64,000 nucleotides of DNA, from the NCBI GenBank assembly GCA_002104935.1, contig MCGT01000001.1:885001-949000 (forward strand), in the 5' to 3' direction. The notes beneath the pieces were generated by a model. That model ran no database searches. It worked only from the letters and a program-made list of their open reading frames with translations, and was not told the origin of the DNA. The DNA is from Hesseltinella vesiculosa. Taxonomy: Eukaryota > Mucoromycota > Mucoromycetes > Mucorales > Cunninghamellaceae. Positions 10,601 to 25,100 of the stretch are shown here, piece by piece; the first letter of the stretch is position 1; the number at the start of each line of letters is the position of its first letter. Position numbers and translations under genes: made by a program.

Positions 10601-13075
10601 TGCTAAAGACATTACTTCCAGCACAAAAGGTGCCGCTGCTGGTGCTCTTGGTGCTGCTGCTGCTCTTGGTGCTGCTGCGTTTGGAGCTGGCAAACTTAAG
10701 CAACAGGGAAGGGCTAGTTCACCTGACACACGTGACAGCCTTGGGGATAACGAAGCTAAGCTTGGAATGGAAATGGGCTGCCAGCAAGGTTTGCGCAAAA
10801 AAAAAAAAAAAAAGCTTTTATACGAACTTTTTTTCTTTCCCCGATTTTTTTAGGCGATGATTTTGTTAGCGCCAATTCCGGTTTGGGTATGCACGCGCAG
10901 CAAGATGTCGAAGATTCCTTGGATGATGGCACCGTCGAAGAAACATCCAACAAAGCCAATGCGAGGGATTATGGCCACGATAGTGAAGATCTTGACCTCG
11001 GTGATGAAGATCTCGATCTCGGTGAAGAGCAAGATGTCAATCAATCCCTTGATCGAGAGCAAGGGTTCGATGACGCTGACTTGGAACAAAATGATCTTGA
11101 TGGTGAAAAATCTGGCCAACCTGGATTGAATCAACGTGAATCCGTTAAACCTGGACTTGATCAATCTGACCTTGGACAAGCTAACCTCGATGAACCTCCT
11201 CTGCGTCAGGTCGATGTTGATGGTAATCTCTCGCAAGGTGGCATCAATGATGTTGACTTTGAGGATTCTTCTTTGAATGATGTTGACGACCGATCAACTG
11301 GCACTTTTGAAGATGCGGAAGACTCGTTTTCAGGTGTCAAGAACGAGCAAGTCCCAATTGGTACCATGGGTGTTGCTGCCACCGCTGGTGCTTTGGATGC
11401 TGCTGCAGGAGATGCCAATGACGTTACAAAACACAAGCAACAACGAAAGACTGAGGCCGAAGAGGAACCCACTCATGGTCATTTCAATCAACCAAGCCTA
11501 GATCTCGAACGACGTAAGCCAACAGAAAAAAATCTGCAAGGCTTCCCTACATTGACTTTACACATAACCTTCTTAGCCGATACTGATGCACTAGTTGACC
11601 GAGGCGTCTCTCCTGACGTGACGAAACAAGGCTTATCTGACGCATTGGACGCCGATTTTAACCTTTCTGACACCGAACTGACCACGGATATTCATCATGA
11701 CCAAGAAAACCTGGGCTCACAGGGTAACATATCTGCAAAAAAAAAAAAAAAAAAAACTGTGCGCACATCTTAATATCATGTCTTTTAAAATAGCTGACCG
11801 GCCAACACGTCTTGTAACCGATATGAAAGGTTCTGTATCTGACAACACAAATGATGCCACCGATCGCCCTTCAAGCGCCTTTACAGATGCCAAGAACGAT
11901 GTCTTTGGTCAAATGAGTGATGCAAACGACCAAAGGGAAAATACAACTTCCGAATCCAAACCTTCCGCTTCTGCCTCCAAAGGACTCTTAGCTGGGATCA
12001 TGGGCGCTGCCGGTGTTGCTGGAGCTGCTGCCGGTTTGAAGAAGTATGGAAACCAAGAGAGTGGAAATCATCTGATCGAGCATGGACATGCCCCTGATTC
12101 TCTACAAGCCGGATCAAACCAATGTTCTCCCAATCAGCCAGATCTCAACCAGGAACAAGGTATGATAAGCGTCTCCTATCCCACATATGAATGGCCTTGT
12201 CATATTTTTTTAACGCATTCCCATTTATCTCAGGTAGCGAAGGGATTGACAATAGAGAAACCCATGATGTATTGGGCGACCCTGATCAAGATGTCAGCTT
12301 GGGAAAGCTCGAAGAACGCTTGGACGCTGATGCCAATCAATTTAACCTTCCACAAACCTCTGGATCTCCTCTCGCTAAGTCCAACCTCGATCAGCCTATC
12401 GATGAACCCCGCGATGATGATGATGATAGAAAATATGGTGGCGACCAAGCTGAAGACATGTCTCGTCAAATAACTGACAACCTCGACGACGGTGATTTCG
12501 ATGACTCAATGAATGACGACGATGACCGAACAACAGCAACCTTTGCAGATGCTGAAGGATCATTTTCTGATGACAGTCATGTTTCTGAAACTTCTGACAG
12601 CAAAGATGTAAGTGTAAGGCAAAAGGAAAGAACATAAAAATCGGGCTCTAACGACAGCATCGTTTGTTCTAACAGACCACTGGGGCTCGCTTCAACAAGC
12701 CTGACCTCGGTCCATCGCCTGACCGACCCAGCCTAAACCAGCCTGGCCTTGATCTCGAACAAGGTATGACAAAGCCTTTCAATATAATTTTTATTGCTAG
12801 TTAATATTAACGATCTACGGCAATTTTTTTTGACTGATGATGTCATTGAAGAATCTTCTAATGCCACCAATGATTCTATTCATTATGACTTGAGTACTGC
12901 CGCTGGTACAGCTGCAGGTGTCTTGGGTATTGCTGGTGTCGCTGGTGCAGCTACTAAACTGAAGGACAAGACTTCCAATCGTGCAGCGATCGATGAACTC
13001 GACAACGTCACCGACCACCGTGTCGCTCAATCAGTCGAAGCAGAGTCAAAATCTAACCTCAATCAAGGTAATACT

Positions 13076-13128
<53 letters not shown>

Positions 13129-16100
13129 AGCAATCTAACTTCTATTTAACATAAAGGTGGCCATATCATGAATGTGCCAGCCCAAATGGGGGACGTGCCT
13201 TCTTGGAATAACGAAAACGATCGCACTGGCTTTGATGAAGATACCAAGCAAAATGAAATCGACGCAAAGAAAACTGGTACGGGAATTCCTGATTTGCAAT
13301 CTGCCCACACGGGTTTGGACATGCCACAGCACCCATCCACCAATAAAACCGAACTCAATCAGCATAATAAACTTCCAGATGCTGATAATGGTAAAACCGA
13401 AAATGCAATTAAAATAGGCTTACAGCACTAAGCAAATTGCTTCTTTCCTTTTGCTCGTAGGGTCGTCTGCCAATCCCCGGCACCACAAATTAGACGCCTC
13501 AGGTCCAGGCCAAATAGAAGACACTGAAAATGCCAAACATGAAAACAAAGGACTTGCTGCTGGTATCTTAGGTGCTGCTGGAGTAGCTGGAGCCGCCTTT
13601 GGAATGAAGTATGAACATTCTACACCCGGCAAAATCCAACCCAATCTCGACAATGAGAGTATCACAACACCCAAGGCTAATATGCCTAACGTCGACTTGC
13701 CTAACGTCGACCTGCCAAACGTCGACATGCCCAAGGTTGACATGCCCAACGTGGATATGCCCAACGTGGATATGCCCAAGGCTGATATGCCCAGCGTCGA
13801 CGTGCCCAACGTTGACATGCCCAACGTCGACATGCCAAACGTCGATATGCCAAACGTCGATATGCCAAACGTCGATATGCCAAACGTTGACATGCCAAAC
13901 GTCGATATGCCAAACGTCGATATGCCAAACGTCGACATGCCCAAGGTCGACATGCCCAAGGTTGACATGCCCAACGTGGATATGCCCAACTTGGATATGC
14001 CAAACGTCGATATGCCAAACGTCGATATGCCAAACGTTGACATGCCAAACGTCGATATGCCAAACGTCGATATGCCAAACGTCGACATGCCCAAGGTTGA
14101 CATGCCCAACTTGGATATGCCAAACGTCGATATGCCAAACGTCGATATGCCAAACGTTGACATGCCAAACGTCGATATGCCAAACGTCGATATGCCAAAC
14201 GTCGACATGCCCAAGGTTGACATGCCCAACTTGGATATGCCAAACGTCGATATGCCAAACGTCGATATGCCAAACGTCGATATGCCAAACGTCGATATGC
14301 CAAACGTTGACATGCCAAACGTCGATATGCCAAACGTCGATATGCCAAACGTCGACATGCCAAACGTCGATATGCCAAACGTCGATATGCCAAACGTCGA
14401 CATGCCCAAGGTCGACATGCCCAAGGTTGACATGCCCAACGTGGATATGCCCAACTTGGATATGCCAAACGTCGATATGCCAAACGTCGATATGCCCAAG
14501 GCTGATATGCCCAGCGTCGACGTGCCCAACGTTGACATGCCCAACGTCGACATGCCAAACGTCGATATGCCAAACGTCGATATGCCAAACGTCGATATGC
14601 CAAACGTTGACATGCCAAACGTCGATATGCCAAACGTCGATATGCCAAACGTCGACATGCCCAAGGTCGACATGCCCAAGGTTGACATGCCCAACGTGGA
14701 TATGCCCAACTTGGATATGCCAAACGTCGATATGCCAAACGTCGATATGCCAAACGTCGATATGCCAAACGTCGATATGCCCAAGGCTGATATGCCCAGC
14801 GTCGACGTGCCCAACGTTGACATGCCCAACGTCGACATGCCAAACGTCGATATGCCAAACGTCGATATGCCAAACGTCGATATGCCAAACGTTGACATGC
14901 CAAACGTCGATATGCCAAACGTCGATATGCCAAACGTCGACATGCCCAAGGTCGACATGCCCAAGGTTGACATGCCCAACGTGGATATGCCCAACTTGGA
15001 TATGCCAAACGTCGATATGCCAAACGTCGATATGCCAAACGTTGACATGCCAAACGTCGATATGCCAAACGTCGATATGCCAAACGTCGACATGCCCAAG
15101 GTTGACATGCCCAAGGTTGACATGCCCAGCGTCGACGTGCCCAAGGTTGACATGCCAAACGTTGACATGCCCAAGACCGACTTGCCCAACGTTGACTTGC
15201 CCAACGTTGACATGCCAAGCGTCGACATGCCAAACGTTGACATGCCCAAGGTTGATATGCCCAAGGTTGACATGCCCAATGTTGACATGCCAGACGTCGA
15301 TATGCCAAACGTCGATATGCCAAACGTCGATATGCCAAACGTCGATATGCCAAACGTCGACATGCCCAAGACCGACTTGCCCAACGTTGACTTGCCCAAG
15401 GCTGATATGCCAAACGTCGATATGCCCAGCATTGGCAAAGCTAATGTTGAATTGCCTAACCTTGATGCTGATGTTACTGGTATCAAGAAACCTTCATTGG
15501 GTGCTAAAGGACTTGCCGCCGGTGTGATGGGAGCTATGGGTGCTGCTGGAGCTGCTATTGGTCTGAAAGGAAAATTACCAAAACGTAAGACACACCAGTC
15601 GAACATTGATGCTCCTGACATTGACTAATCTAACAATGATATGGCATTTGCAGATTCACCCAAGGTTGATATGCCCAATGTTGATATGCCCAACGTTGAC
15701 ATGGCCAATGTCGATATGCCCAAGGTTGATATGCCCAACGTTGACATGCCCAAGGTTGACATGCCCAACGTCGACATGCCAAACGTCGATATGCCAAACG
15801 TCGATATGCCAAACATTGACATGCCAAACGTCGACTTGCCAAACGTCGATATGCCCAAGGCTGATATGCCCAGCGTCGACATGCCAAACGTCGATATGCC
15901 CAGGGCTGATATGCCCAACGTTGACATGCCTAACGTCGATTTGCCCAACGTCGATATGCCTAAGGCTGACATGCCCAGCGTCGACGTGCCCAACGTTGAC
16001 ATGCCCAACGTCGACATGCCCAAGGTTGACATGCCCAAGGTTGACATGCCCAGCGTCGACATGCCCAACGTCAACATGCCCAAGACCGACTTGCCCAACG

Positions 16101-19100
16101 TTGACTTGCCTAAGACTGATATGCCAAACGTCGATATGCCCAGCATTGGCAAAGCTAATGTTGAATTGCCTAACCTTGATGCTGATGTTGCTGGTATCAA
16201 GAAACCTTCGTTGGGCGCTAAAGGACTTGCCGCCGGTGTGATGGGAGCTATGGGTGCTGCTGGAGCTGCTATTGGCCTGAAAGGAAAATTACCAAAACGT
16301 AAGACACACCAGTCGAACATTGATGCTCCTGACATTGACTAATCTAACAATGATATGGCATTTGCAGATTCACCCAAGGTTGATATGCCCAATGTTGATA
16401 TGCCCAACGTTGACATGGCCAATGTCGATATGCCCAAGGTTGATATGCCCAACGTTGACATGCCCAAGGTTGACATGCCAAACGTCGATATGCCAAACGT
16501 CGATATGCCCAAGGTTGACATGCCCAAGGTTGACATGCCCAAGGTTGACATGCCAGACGTCGACATGTCAAACGTCGACATGCCAAACGTTGATATGCCC
16601 AGCGTCGACATGCCCAAGGTCGACATGCCAAACGTCGATATGCCAAACGTCGACATGCCAAACGTTGATATGCCAAACATTGATATGCCAAACGTCGACA
16701 TGTCAAACGTCGATATGCCAAACGTCGACATGCCCAAGGTTGACATGCCCAAGGTTGACATGCCCAGCGTCGACATGCCCAACGTCAACATGCCCAAGAC
16801 CGACTTGCCCAACGTTGACTTGCCTAAGACTGATATGCCAAACGTCGATATGCCCAGCATTGGCAAAGCTAATGTTGAATTGCCTAACCTTGATGCTGAT
16901 GTTGCTGGTATCAAGAAACCTTCGTTGGGCGCTAAAGGACTTGCCGCCGGTGTGATGGGAGCTATGGGTGCTGCTGGAGCTGCTATTGGCCTGAAAGGAA
17001 AATTACCAAAACGTAAGACACACCAGTCGAACATTGATGCTCCTGACATTGACTAATCTAACAATGATATGGCATTTGCAGATTCACCCAAGGTTGATAT
17101 GCCCAATGTTGATATGCCCAACGTTGACATGGCCAATGTCGATATGCCCAAGGTTGATATGCCCAACGTTGACATGCCCAAGGTTGACATGCCAAACGTC
17201 GATATGCCAAACGTCGATATGCACAAGGTTGACATGCCCAAGGTTGACATGCCCAAGGTTGACATGCCAGACGTCGACATGTCAAACGTCGACATGCCAA
17301 ACGTTGATATGCCCAGCGTCGACATGCCCAAGGTCGACATGCCAAACGTCGATATGCCAAACGTCGACATGCCAAACGTTGATATGCCAAACATTGATAT
17401 GCCAAACGTCGACATGCCAAACGTCGATATGCCAAACGTCGACATGCCCAAGGTTGACATGCCCAAGGTTGACATGCCCAGCGTCGACATGCCCAACGTC
17501 AACATGCCCAAGACCGACTTGCCCAACGTTGACTTGCCTAAGACTGATATGCCAAACGTCGATATGCCCAGCATTGGCAAAGCTAATGTTGAATTGCCTA
17601 ACCTTGATGCTGATGTTGCTGGTATCAAGAAACCTTCGTTGGGCGCTAAAGGACTTGCCGCCGGTGTGATGGGAGCTATGGGTGCTGCTGGAGCTGCTAT
17701 TGGCCTGAAAGGAAAATTACCAAAACGTAAGACACACCAGTCGAACATTGATGCTCCTGACATTGACTAATCTAACAATGATATGGCATTTGCAGATTCA
17801 CCCAAGGTTGATATGCCCAATGTTGATATGCCCAACGTTGACATGGCCAATGTCGATATGCCCAAGGTTGATATGCCCAACGTTGACATGCCCAAGGTTG
17901 ACATGCCAAACGTCGATATGCCAAACGTCGATATGCCAAACGTCGACATGCCCAAGGTTGACATGCCCAAGGTTGACATGCCAGACGTCGACATGTCAAA
18001 CGTCGACATGCCAAACGTTGTTATGCCCAGCGTCGACTTGCCAAACGTCGATATGCCCAAGGCTGATATGCCCAGCGTCGACTTGCCAAACGTCGATATG
18101 CCCAAGGCTGATATGCCCAGCGTCGACATGCCCAAGGTCGACATGCCAAACGTCGATATGCCAAACATCGATATGCCAAACGTCGACATGCCAAACGTTG
18201 ATATGCCAAACGTCGACATACCAAACGTCGACATGCCCAAGGTTGACATGCCCAACGTCGACATGCCCAAGGTTGACATGCCAAACGTCGACATGCCAAA
18301 CGTCGACATGCCAAACGTTGATATGCCCAACGTCAACATGTCCAAGACCGACTTGCCCAACGTTGACTTGCCCAACGTTGACATGCCAAGCGTCGACATG
18401 CCCAAGGTTGACATGCCAAACATCGACATGCCCAACGTCGACATGGCCAAGGTCGATATGCCAAACATCGACATGCCAAACGTCAACATGCCCAAGACCG
18501 ACTTGCCCAACGTTGACTTGCCCAAGGCTGATATGCCAAACGTCGATATGCCCAGCATTGGCAAAGCTAATGTTGAATTGCCTAACCTTGATGCTGATGT
18601 TACTGGTATCAAGAAACCTTCCATTGGGTGCTAAAGGACTTGCCGCCGGTGTGATGGGAGCTATGGGTGCTGCTGGAGCTGCTATTGGTCTGAAAGGAAA
18701 ATTACCAAAACGTAAGACACACCAGTCGAACATTGATGCCCTTGACATTGACTAATCTAACAATGACATGCCATTTGCAGATTCACCCAAGGTTGACATG
18801 CCTAACGTCGACATGCCTAACGTCGACATGCCCAAGGTTAACATGGCCAACGTCGATTTGCCCAATATCGACATGCCCAACGTTGATATGCCCAGCGTTG
18901 ACATGCCCAAGGCCGATATGCCCAACGTCGATATGCCAAACATCGACATGCCAAACGTCGACATGCCAAACGTTGATATGCCCAGCGTCGACTTGCCAAA
19001 CGTCGATATGCCCAAGGCTGATATGCCCAGCCTCGACATGCCCAACGTTGACATGCCCAACGTCGACATGCCAAACGTCGATATGCCCAAGGTCGACATA

Positions 19101-22100
19101 CCAAACGTCGATATGCCCAAGGTCGACATGCCAAACGTCGACATGCCCAAGGTTGATATGCCCAAGGTTGACATGCCAAAGGTTGACATGCCAGAACGTC
19201 GACATGCCAAACGTCGACATGCCAAACGTTGATATGCCCAGCGTCGACTTGCCAAACGTCGATATGCCCAAGGCTGATATGCCCAGCCTCGACATGCCCA
19301 ACGTTGACAAGCCCAAGGTCGACATGCCCAAGGTTGATATGCCCAAGGTCGACATGCCAAACGTCGACATGCCAAACGTCGATATGCCAAACGTCGACAT
19401 GCCAAACGTTGATATGCCAAACATTGATATGCCAAACGTCGACATGCCAAACGTCGATATGCCAAACGTCGACATGCCCAAGGTTGACATGCCCAAGGTT
19501 GACATGCCCAGCGTCGACATGCCCAACGTCAACATGCCCAAGACCGACTTGCCCAACGTTGACTTGCCTAAGACTGATATGCCCAAACGTCGATATGCCC
19601 AGCATTGGCAAAGCTAATGTTGAATTGCCTAACCTTGATGCTGATGTTACTGGTATCAAGAAACCTTCATTGGGTGCTAAAGGACTTGCCGCCGGTGTGA
19701 TGGGAGCTATGGGTGCTGCTGGAGCTGCTATTGGTCTGAAAGGAAAATTACCAAAACGTAAGACACACCAGTCGAACATTGATGCTCCTGACATTGACTA
19801 ATCTAACAATGATATGGCATTTGCAGATTCACCCAAGGTTGATATGCCCAATGTTGATATGCCCAACGTTGACATGGCCAATGTCGATATGCCAAGGTTG
19901 ATATGCCCAACGTTGACATGCCCAAGGTTGACATGCCCAACGTCGACATGCCAAACGTCGATATGCCAAACGTCGATATGCCAAACATTGACATGCCAAA
20001 CGTCGACTTGCCAAACGTCGATATGCCCAAGGCTGATATGCCCAGCGTCGACATGCCAAACGTCGATATGCCCAGGGCTGATATGCCCAACGTTGACATG
20101 CCTAACGTCGATTTGCCCAACGTCGATATGCCTAAGGCTGACATGCCCAGCGTCGACGTGCCCAACGTTGACATGCCCAAACGTCGACATGCCCAAGGTT
20201 GACATGCCCAAGGTTGACATGCCCAGCGTCGACATGCCCAACGTCAACATGCCCAAGACCGACTTGCCCAACGTTGACTTGCCTAAGACTGATATGCCAA
20301 ACGTCGATATGCCCAGCATTGGCAAAGCTAATGTTGAATTGCCTAACCTTGATGCTGATGTTGCTGGTATCAAGAAACCTTCGTTGGGCGCTAAAGGACT
20401 TGCCGCCGGTGTGATGGGAGCTATGGGTGCTGCTGGAGCTGCTATTGGCCTGAAAGGAAAATTACCAAAAACGTAAGACACACCAGTCGAACATTGATGC
20501 TCCTGACATTGACTAATCTAACAATGATATGGCATTTGCAGATTCACCCAAGGTTGATATGCCCAATGTTGATATGCCCAACGTTGACATGGCCAATGTC
20601 GATATGCCCAAGGTTGATATGCCCAACGTTGACATGCCCAAGGTTGACATGCCAAACGTCGATATGCCAAACGTCGATATGCCCAAGGTTGACATGCCCA
20701 AGGTTGACATGCCCAAGGTTGACATGCCAGACGTCGACATGTCAAACGTCGACATGCCAAACGTTGATATGCCCAGCGTCGACATGCCCAAGGTCGACAT
20801 GCCAAACGTCGATATGCCAAACGTCGACATGCCAAACGTTGATATGCCAAAACATTGATATGCCAAACGTCGACATGTCAAACGTCGATATGCCAAACGT
20901 CGACATGCCCAAGGTTGACATGCCCAAGGTTGACATGCCCAGCGTCGACATGCCAACGTCAACATGCCCAAGACCGACTTGCCCAACGTTGACTTGCCTA
21001 AGACTGATATGCCAAACGTCGATATGCCCAGCATTGGCAAAGCTAATGTTGAATTGCCTAACCTTGATGCTGATGTTGCTGGTATCAAGAAACCTTCGTT
21101 GGGCGCTAAAGGACTTGCCGCCGGTGTGATGGGAGCTATGGGTGCTGCTGGAGCTGCTATTGGCCTGAAAGGAAAATTACCAAAACGTAAGACACACCAG
21201 TCGAACATTGATGCTCCTGACATTGACTAATCTAACAATGATATGGCATTTGCAGATTCACCCAAGGTTGATATGCCCAATGTTGATATGCCCAACGTTG
21301 ACATGGCCAATGTCGATATGCCCAAGGTTGATATGCCCAACGTTGACATGCCCAAGGTTGACATGCCAAACGTCGATATGCCAAACGTCGATATGCACAA
21401 GGTTGACATGCCCAAGGTTGACATGCCCAAGGTTGACATGCCAGACGTCGACATGTCAAACGTCGACATGCCAAACGTTGATATGCCCAGCGTCGACATG
21501 CCCAAGGTCGACATGCCAAACGTCGATATGCCAAACGTCGACATGCCAAACGTTGATATGCCAAAACATTGATATGCCAAACGTCGACATGCCAAACGTC
21601 GATATGCCAAACGTCGACATGCCCAAGGTTGACATGCCCAAGGTTGACATGCCCAGCGTCGACATGCCCAACGTCAACATGCCCAAGACCGACTTGCCCA
21701 ACGTTGACTTGCCTAAGACTGATATGCCAAACGTCGATATGCCCAGCATTGGCAAAGCTAATGTTGAATTGCCTAACCTTGATGCTGATGTTGCTGGTAT
21801 CAAGAAACCTTCGTTGGGCGCTAAAGGACTTGCCGCCGGTGTGATGGGAGCTATGGGTGCTGCTGGAGCTGCTATTGGCCTGAAAGGAAAATTACCAAAA
21901 CGTAAGACACACCAGTCGAACATTGATGCTCCTGACATTGACTAATCTAACAATGATATGGCATTTGCAGATTCACCCAAGGTTGATATGCCCAATGTTG
22001 ATATGCCCAACGTTGACATGGCCAATGTCGATATGCCCAAGGTTGATATGCCCAACGTTGACATGCCAAGGTTGACATGCCAAACGTCGATATGCCAAAC

Positions 22101-25100
22101 GTCGATATGCCAAACGTCCGACATGCCAAGGTTGACATGCCCAAGGTTGACATGCCAGACGTCGACATGTCAAACGTCGACATGCCAAACGTTGTTATGC
22201 CCAGCGTCGACTTGCCAAACGTCGATATGCCCAAGGCTGATATGCCCAGCGTCGACTTGCCAAACGTCGATATGCCCAAGGCTGATATGCCCAGCGTCGA
22301 CATGCCCAAGGTCGACATGCCAAACGTCGATATGCCAAACATCGATATGCCAAACGTCGACATGCCAAACGTTGATATGCCAAACGTCGACATACCAAAC
22401 GTCGACATGCCCAAGGTTGACATGCCCAACGTCGACATGCCCAAGGTTGACATGCCAAACGTCGACATGCCAAACGTCGACATGCCAAACGTTGATATGC
22501 CCAACGTCAACATGTCCAAGACCGACTTGCCCAACGTTGACTTGCCCAACGTTGACATGCCAAGCGTCGACATGCCCAAGGGTTGACATGCCAAACAATC
22601 GACATGCCCAACGTCGACATGGCCAAGGTCGATATGCCAAACATCGACATGCCAAACGTCAACATGCCCAAGACCGACTTGCCCAACGTTGACTTGCCCA
22701 AGGCTGATATGCCAAACGTCGATATGCCCAGCATTGGCAAAGCTAATGTTGAATTGCCTAACCTTGATGCTGATGTTACTGGTATCAAGAAACCTTCATT
22801 GGGTGCTAAAGGACTTGCCGCGGTGTGATGGGAGCTATGGGTGCTGCTGGAGCTGCTATTGGTCTGAAAGGAAAATTACCAAAACGTAAGACACACCAGT
22901 CGAACATTGATGCCCTTGACATTGACTAATCTAACAATGACATGCCATTTGCAGATTCACCCAAGGTTGACATGCCTAACGTCGACATGCCTAACGTCGA
23001 CATGCCCAAGGTTAACATGGCCAACGTCGATTTGCCCAATATCGACATGCCCAACGTTGATATGCCCAGCGTTGACATGCCCAAGGCCGATATGCCCAAC
23101 GTCGATATGCCAAACATCGACATGCCAAACGTCGACATGCCAAACGTTGATATGCCCAGCGTCGACTTGCCAAACGTCGATATGCCCAAGGCTGATATGC
23201 CCAGCCTCGACATGCCCAACGTTGACATGCCCAACGTCGACATGCCAAACGTCGATATGCCCAAGGTCGACATACCAAACGTCGATATGCCCAAGGTCGA
23301 CATGCCAAACGTCGACATGCCCAAGGTTGATATGCCCAAGGTTGACATGCCAAAGGTTGACATGCCAGACGTCGACATGCCAAACGTCGACATGCCAAAC
23401 GTTGATATGCCCAGCGTCGACTTGCCAAACGTCGATATGCCCAAGGCTGATATGCCCAGCCTCGACATGCCCAACGTTGACAAGCCCAAGGTCGACATGC
23501 CCAAGGTTGATATGCCCAAGGTCGACATGCCAAACGTCGACATGCCAAACGTCGATATGCCAAACGTCGACATGCCAAACGTTGATATGCCAAACATTGA
23601 TATGCCAAACGTCGACATGCCAAACGTCGATATGCCAAACGTCGACATGCCCAAGGTTGACATGCCCAAGGTTGACATGCCCAGCGTCGACATGCCCAAC
23701 GTCAACATGCCCAAGACCGACTTGCCCAACGTTGACTTGCCTAAGACTGATATGCCAAACGTCGATATGCCCAGCATTGGCAAAGCTAATGTTGAATTGC
23801 CTAACCTTGATGCTGATGTTACTGGTATCAAGAAACCTTCGTTGGGCGCTAAAGGACTTGCCGCCGGTGTGATGGGAGCTATGGGTGCTGCTGGAGCTGC
23901 TATTGGTCTGAAAGGAAAATTACCAAAACGTAAGACACACCAGTCGAACATTGATGCTCCTGACATTGACTAATCTAACAATGATATGGCATTTGCAGAT
24001 TCACCCAAGGTTGATATGCCCAATGTTGATATGCCCAACGTTGACATGGCCAATGTCGATATGCCCAACGTTGATATGCCCAACGTTGATATGCCCAAGG
24101 TTGACATGCCCAACGTCGATATGCCAAACGTCGATATGCCCAAGGCTGATATGCCCAAGGTCGACATGCCAAACGTCGATATGCCAAACGTCAACATGCC
24201 AAACGTTGATATGCCAAACATTGATATGCCAAACGTCGACATACCAAACGTCGACATGCCCAAGGTTGACATGCCCAACGTCGACATGCCCAAGGTTGAC
24301 ATGCCAAACGTCGACATGCCAAACGTCGACATGCCAAACGTTGATATGCCCAACGTCAACATGTCCAAGACCGACTTGCCCAACGTTGACTTGCCCAACG
24401 TTGACATGCCAAGCGTCGACATGCCAAACGTCGACATGCCCAAGGTTGACATGCCAAACATCGACATGCCCAACGTCGACATGGCCAAGGTCGATATGCC
24501 AAACATCGACATGCCAAACGTCAACATGCCCAAGACCGACTTGCCCAACGTTGACTTGCCCAAGGCTGATATGCCAAACGTCGATATGCCCAGCATTGGC
24601 AAAGCTAATGTTGAATTGCCTAACCTTGATGCTGATGTTACTGGTATCAAGAAACCTTCATTGGGCGCTAAAGGACTTGCCGCCGGTGTGATGGGAGCTA
24701 TGGGTGCTGCTATTGGCCTGAAAGGAAAATTACCAAAACGTAAGACACACCAGTCGAACATTGATGCCCTTGACATTGACTAATCTAACAATGACATGCC
24801 ATTTGCAGATTCACCCAAGGTTGACATGCCTAACGTCGACATGCCTAACGTTGATATGGCCAATGTCGATATGCCCAAGGTTGATATGCCCAACGTTGAC
24901 ATGCCAACGTTGACATGCCAAACGTCGATATGCCAAACGTCGATATGCCCAACGTTGATATGCCCAACGTTGACATGCCCAAGGTTGACATGCCAAACGT
25001 CGATATGCCAAACGTCGATATGCCAAACGTCGATATGCCCAATGTCGACATGCCAAACGTCGATATGCCCAAGGTTGACATGCCCAAGGTTGACATGCCC

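Noticed and set aside
13420..15621. 733-codon open frame on the minus strand across the pentad array, and similar long frames in the other plus-strand frames
   Set aside because: The 15-bp repeat is a multiple of three and stop-free in all frames, so open frames are automatic. Splice signals and composition support only the VDMPN frame.
18621..22820. Calling the array exons in this stretch separate pseudogenes
   Set aside because: Splice sites and exon ends are intact, and slips are isolated single bases in homopolymers within one block length. Sequence error or recent duplication explains them better.
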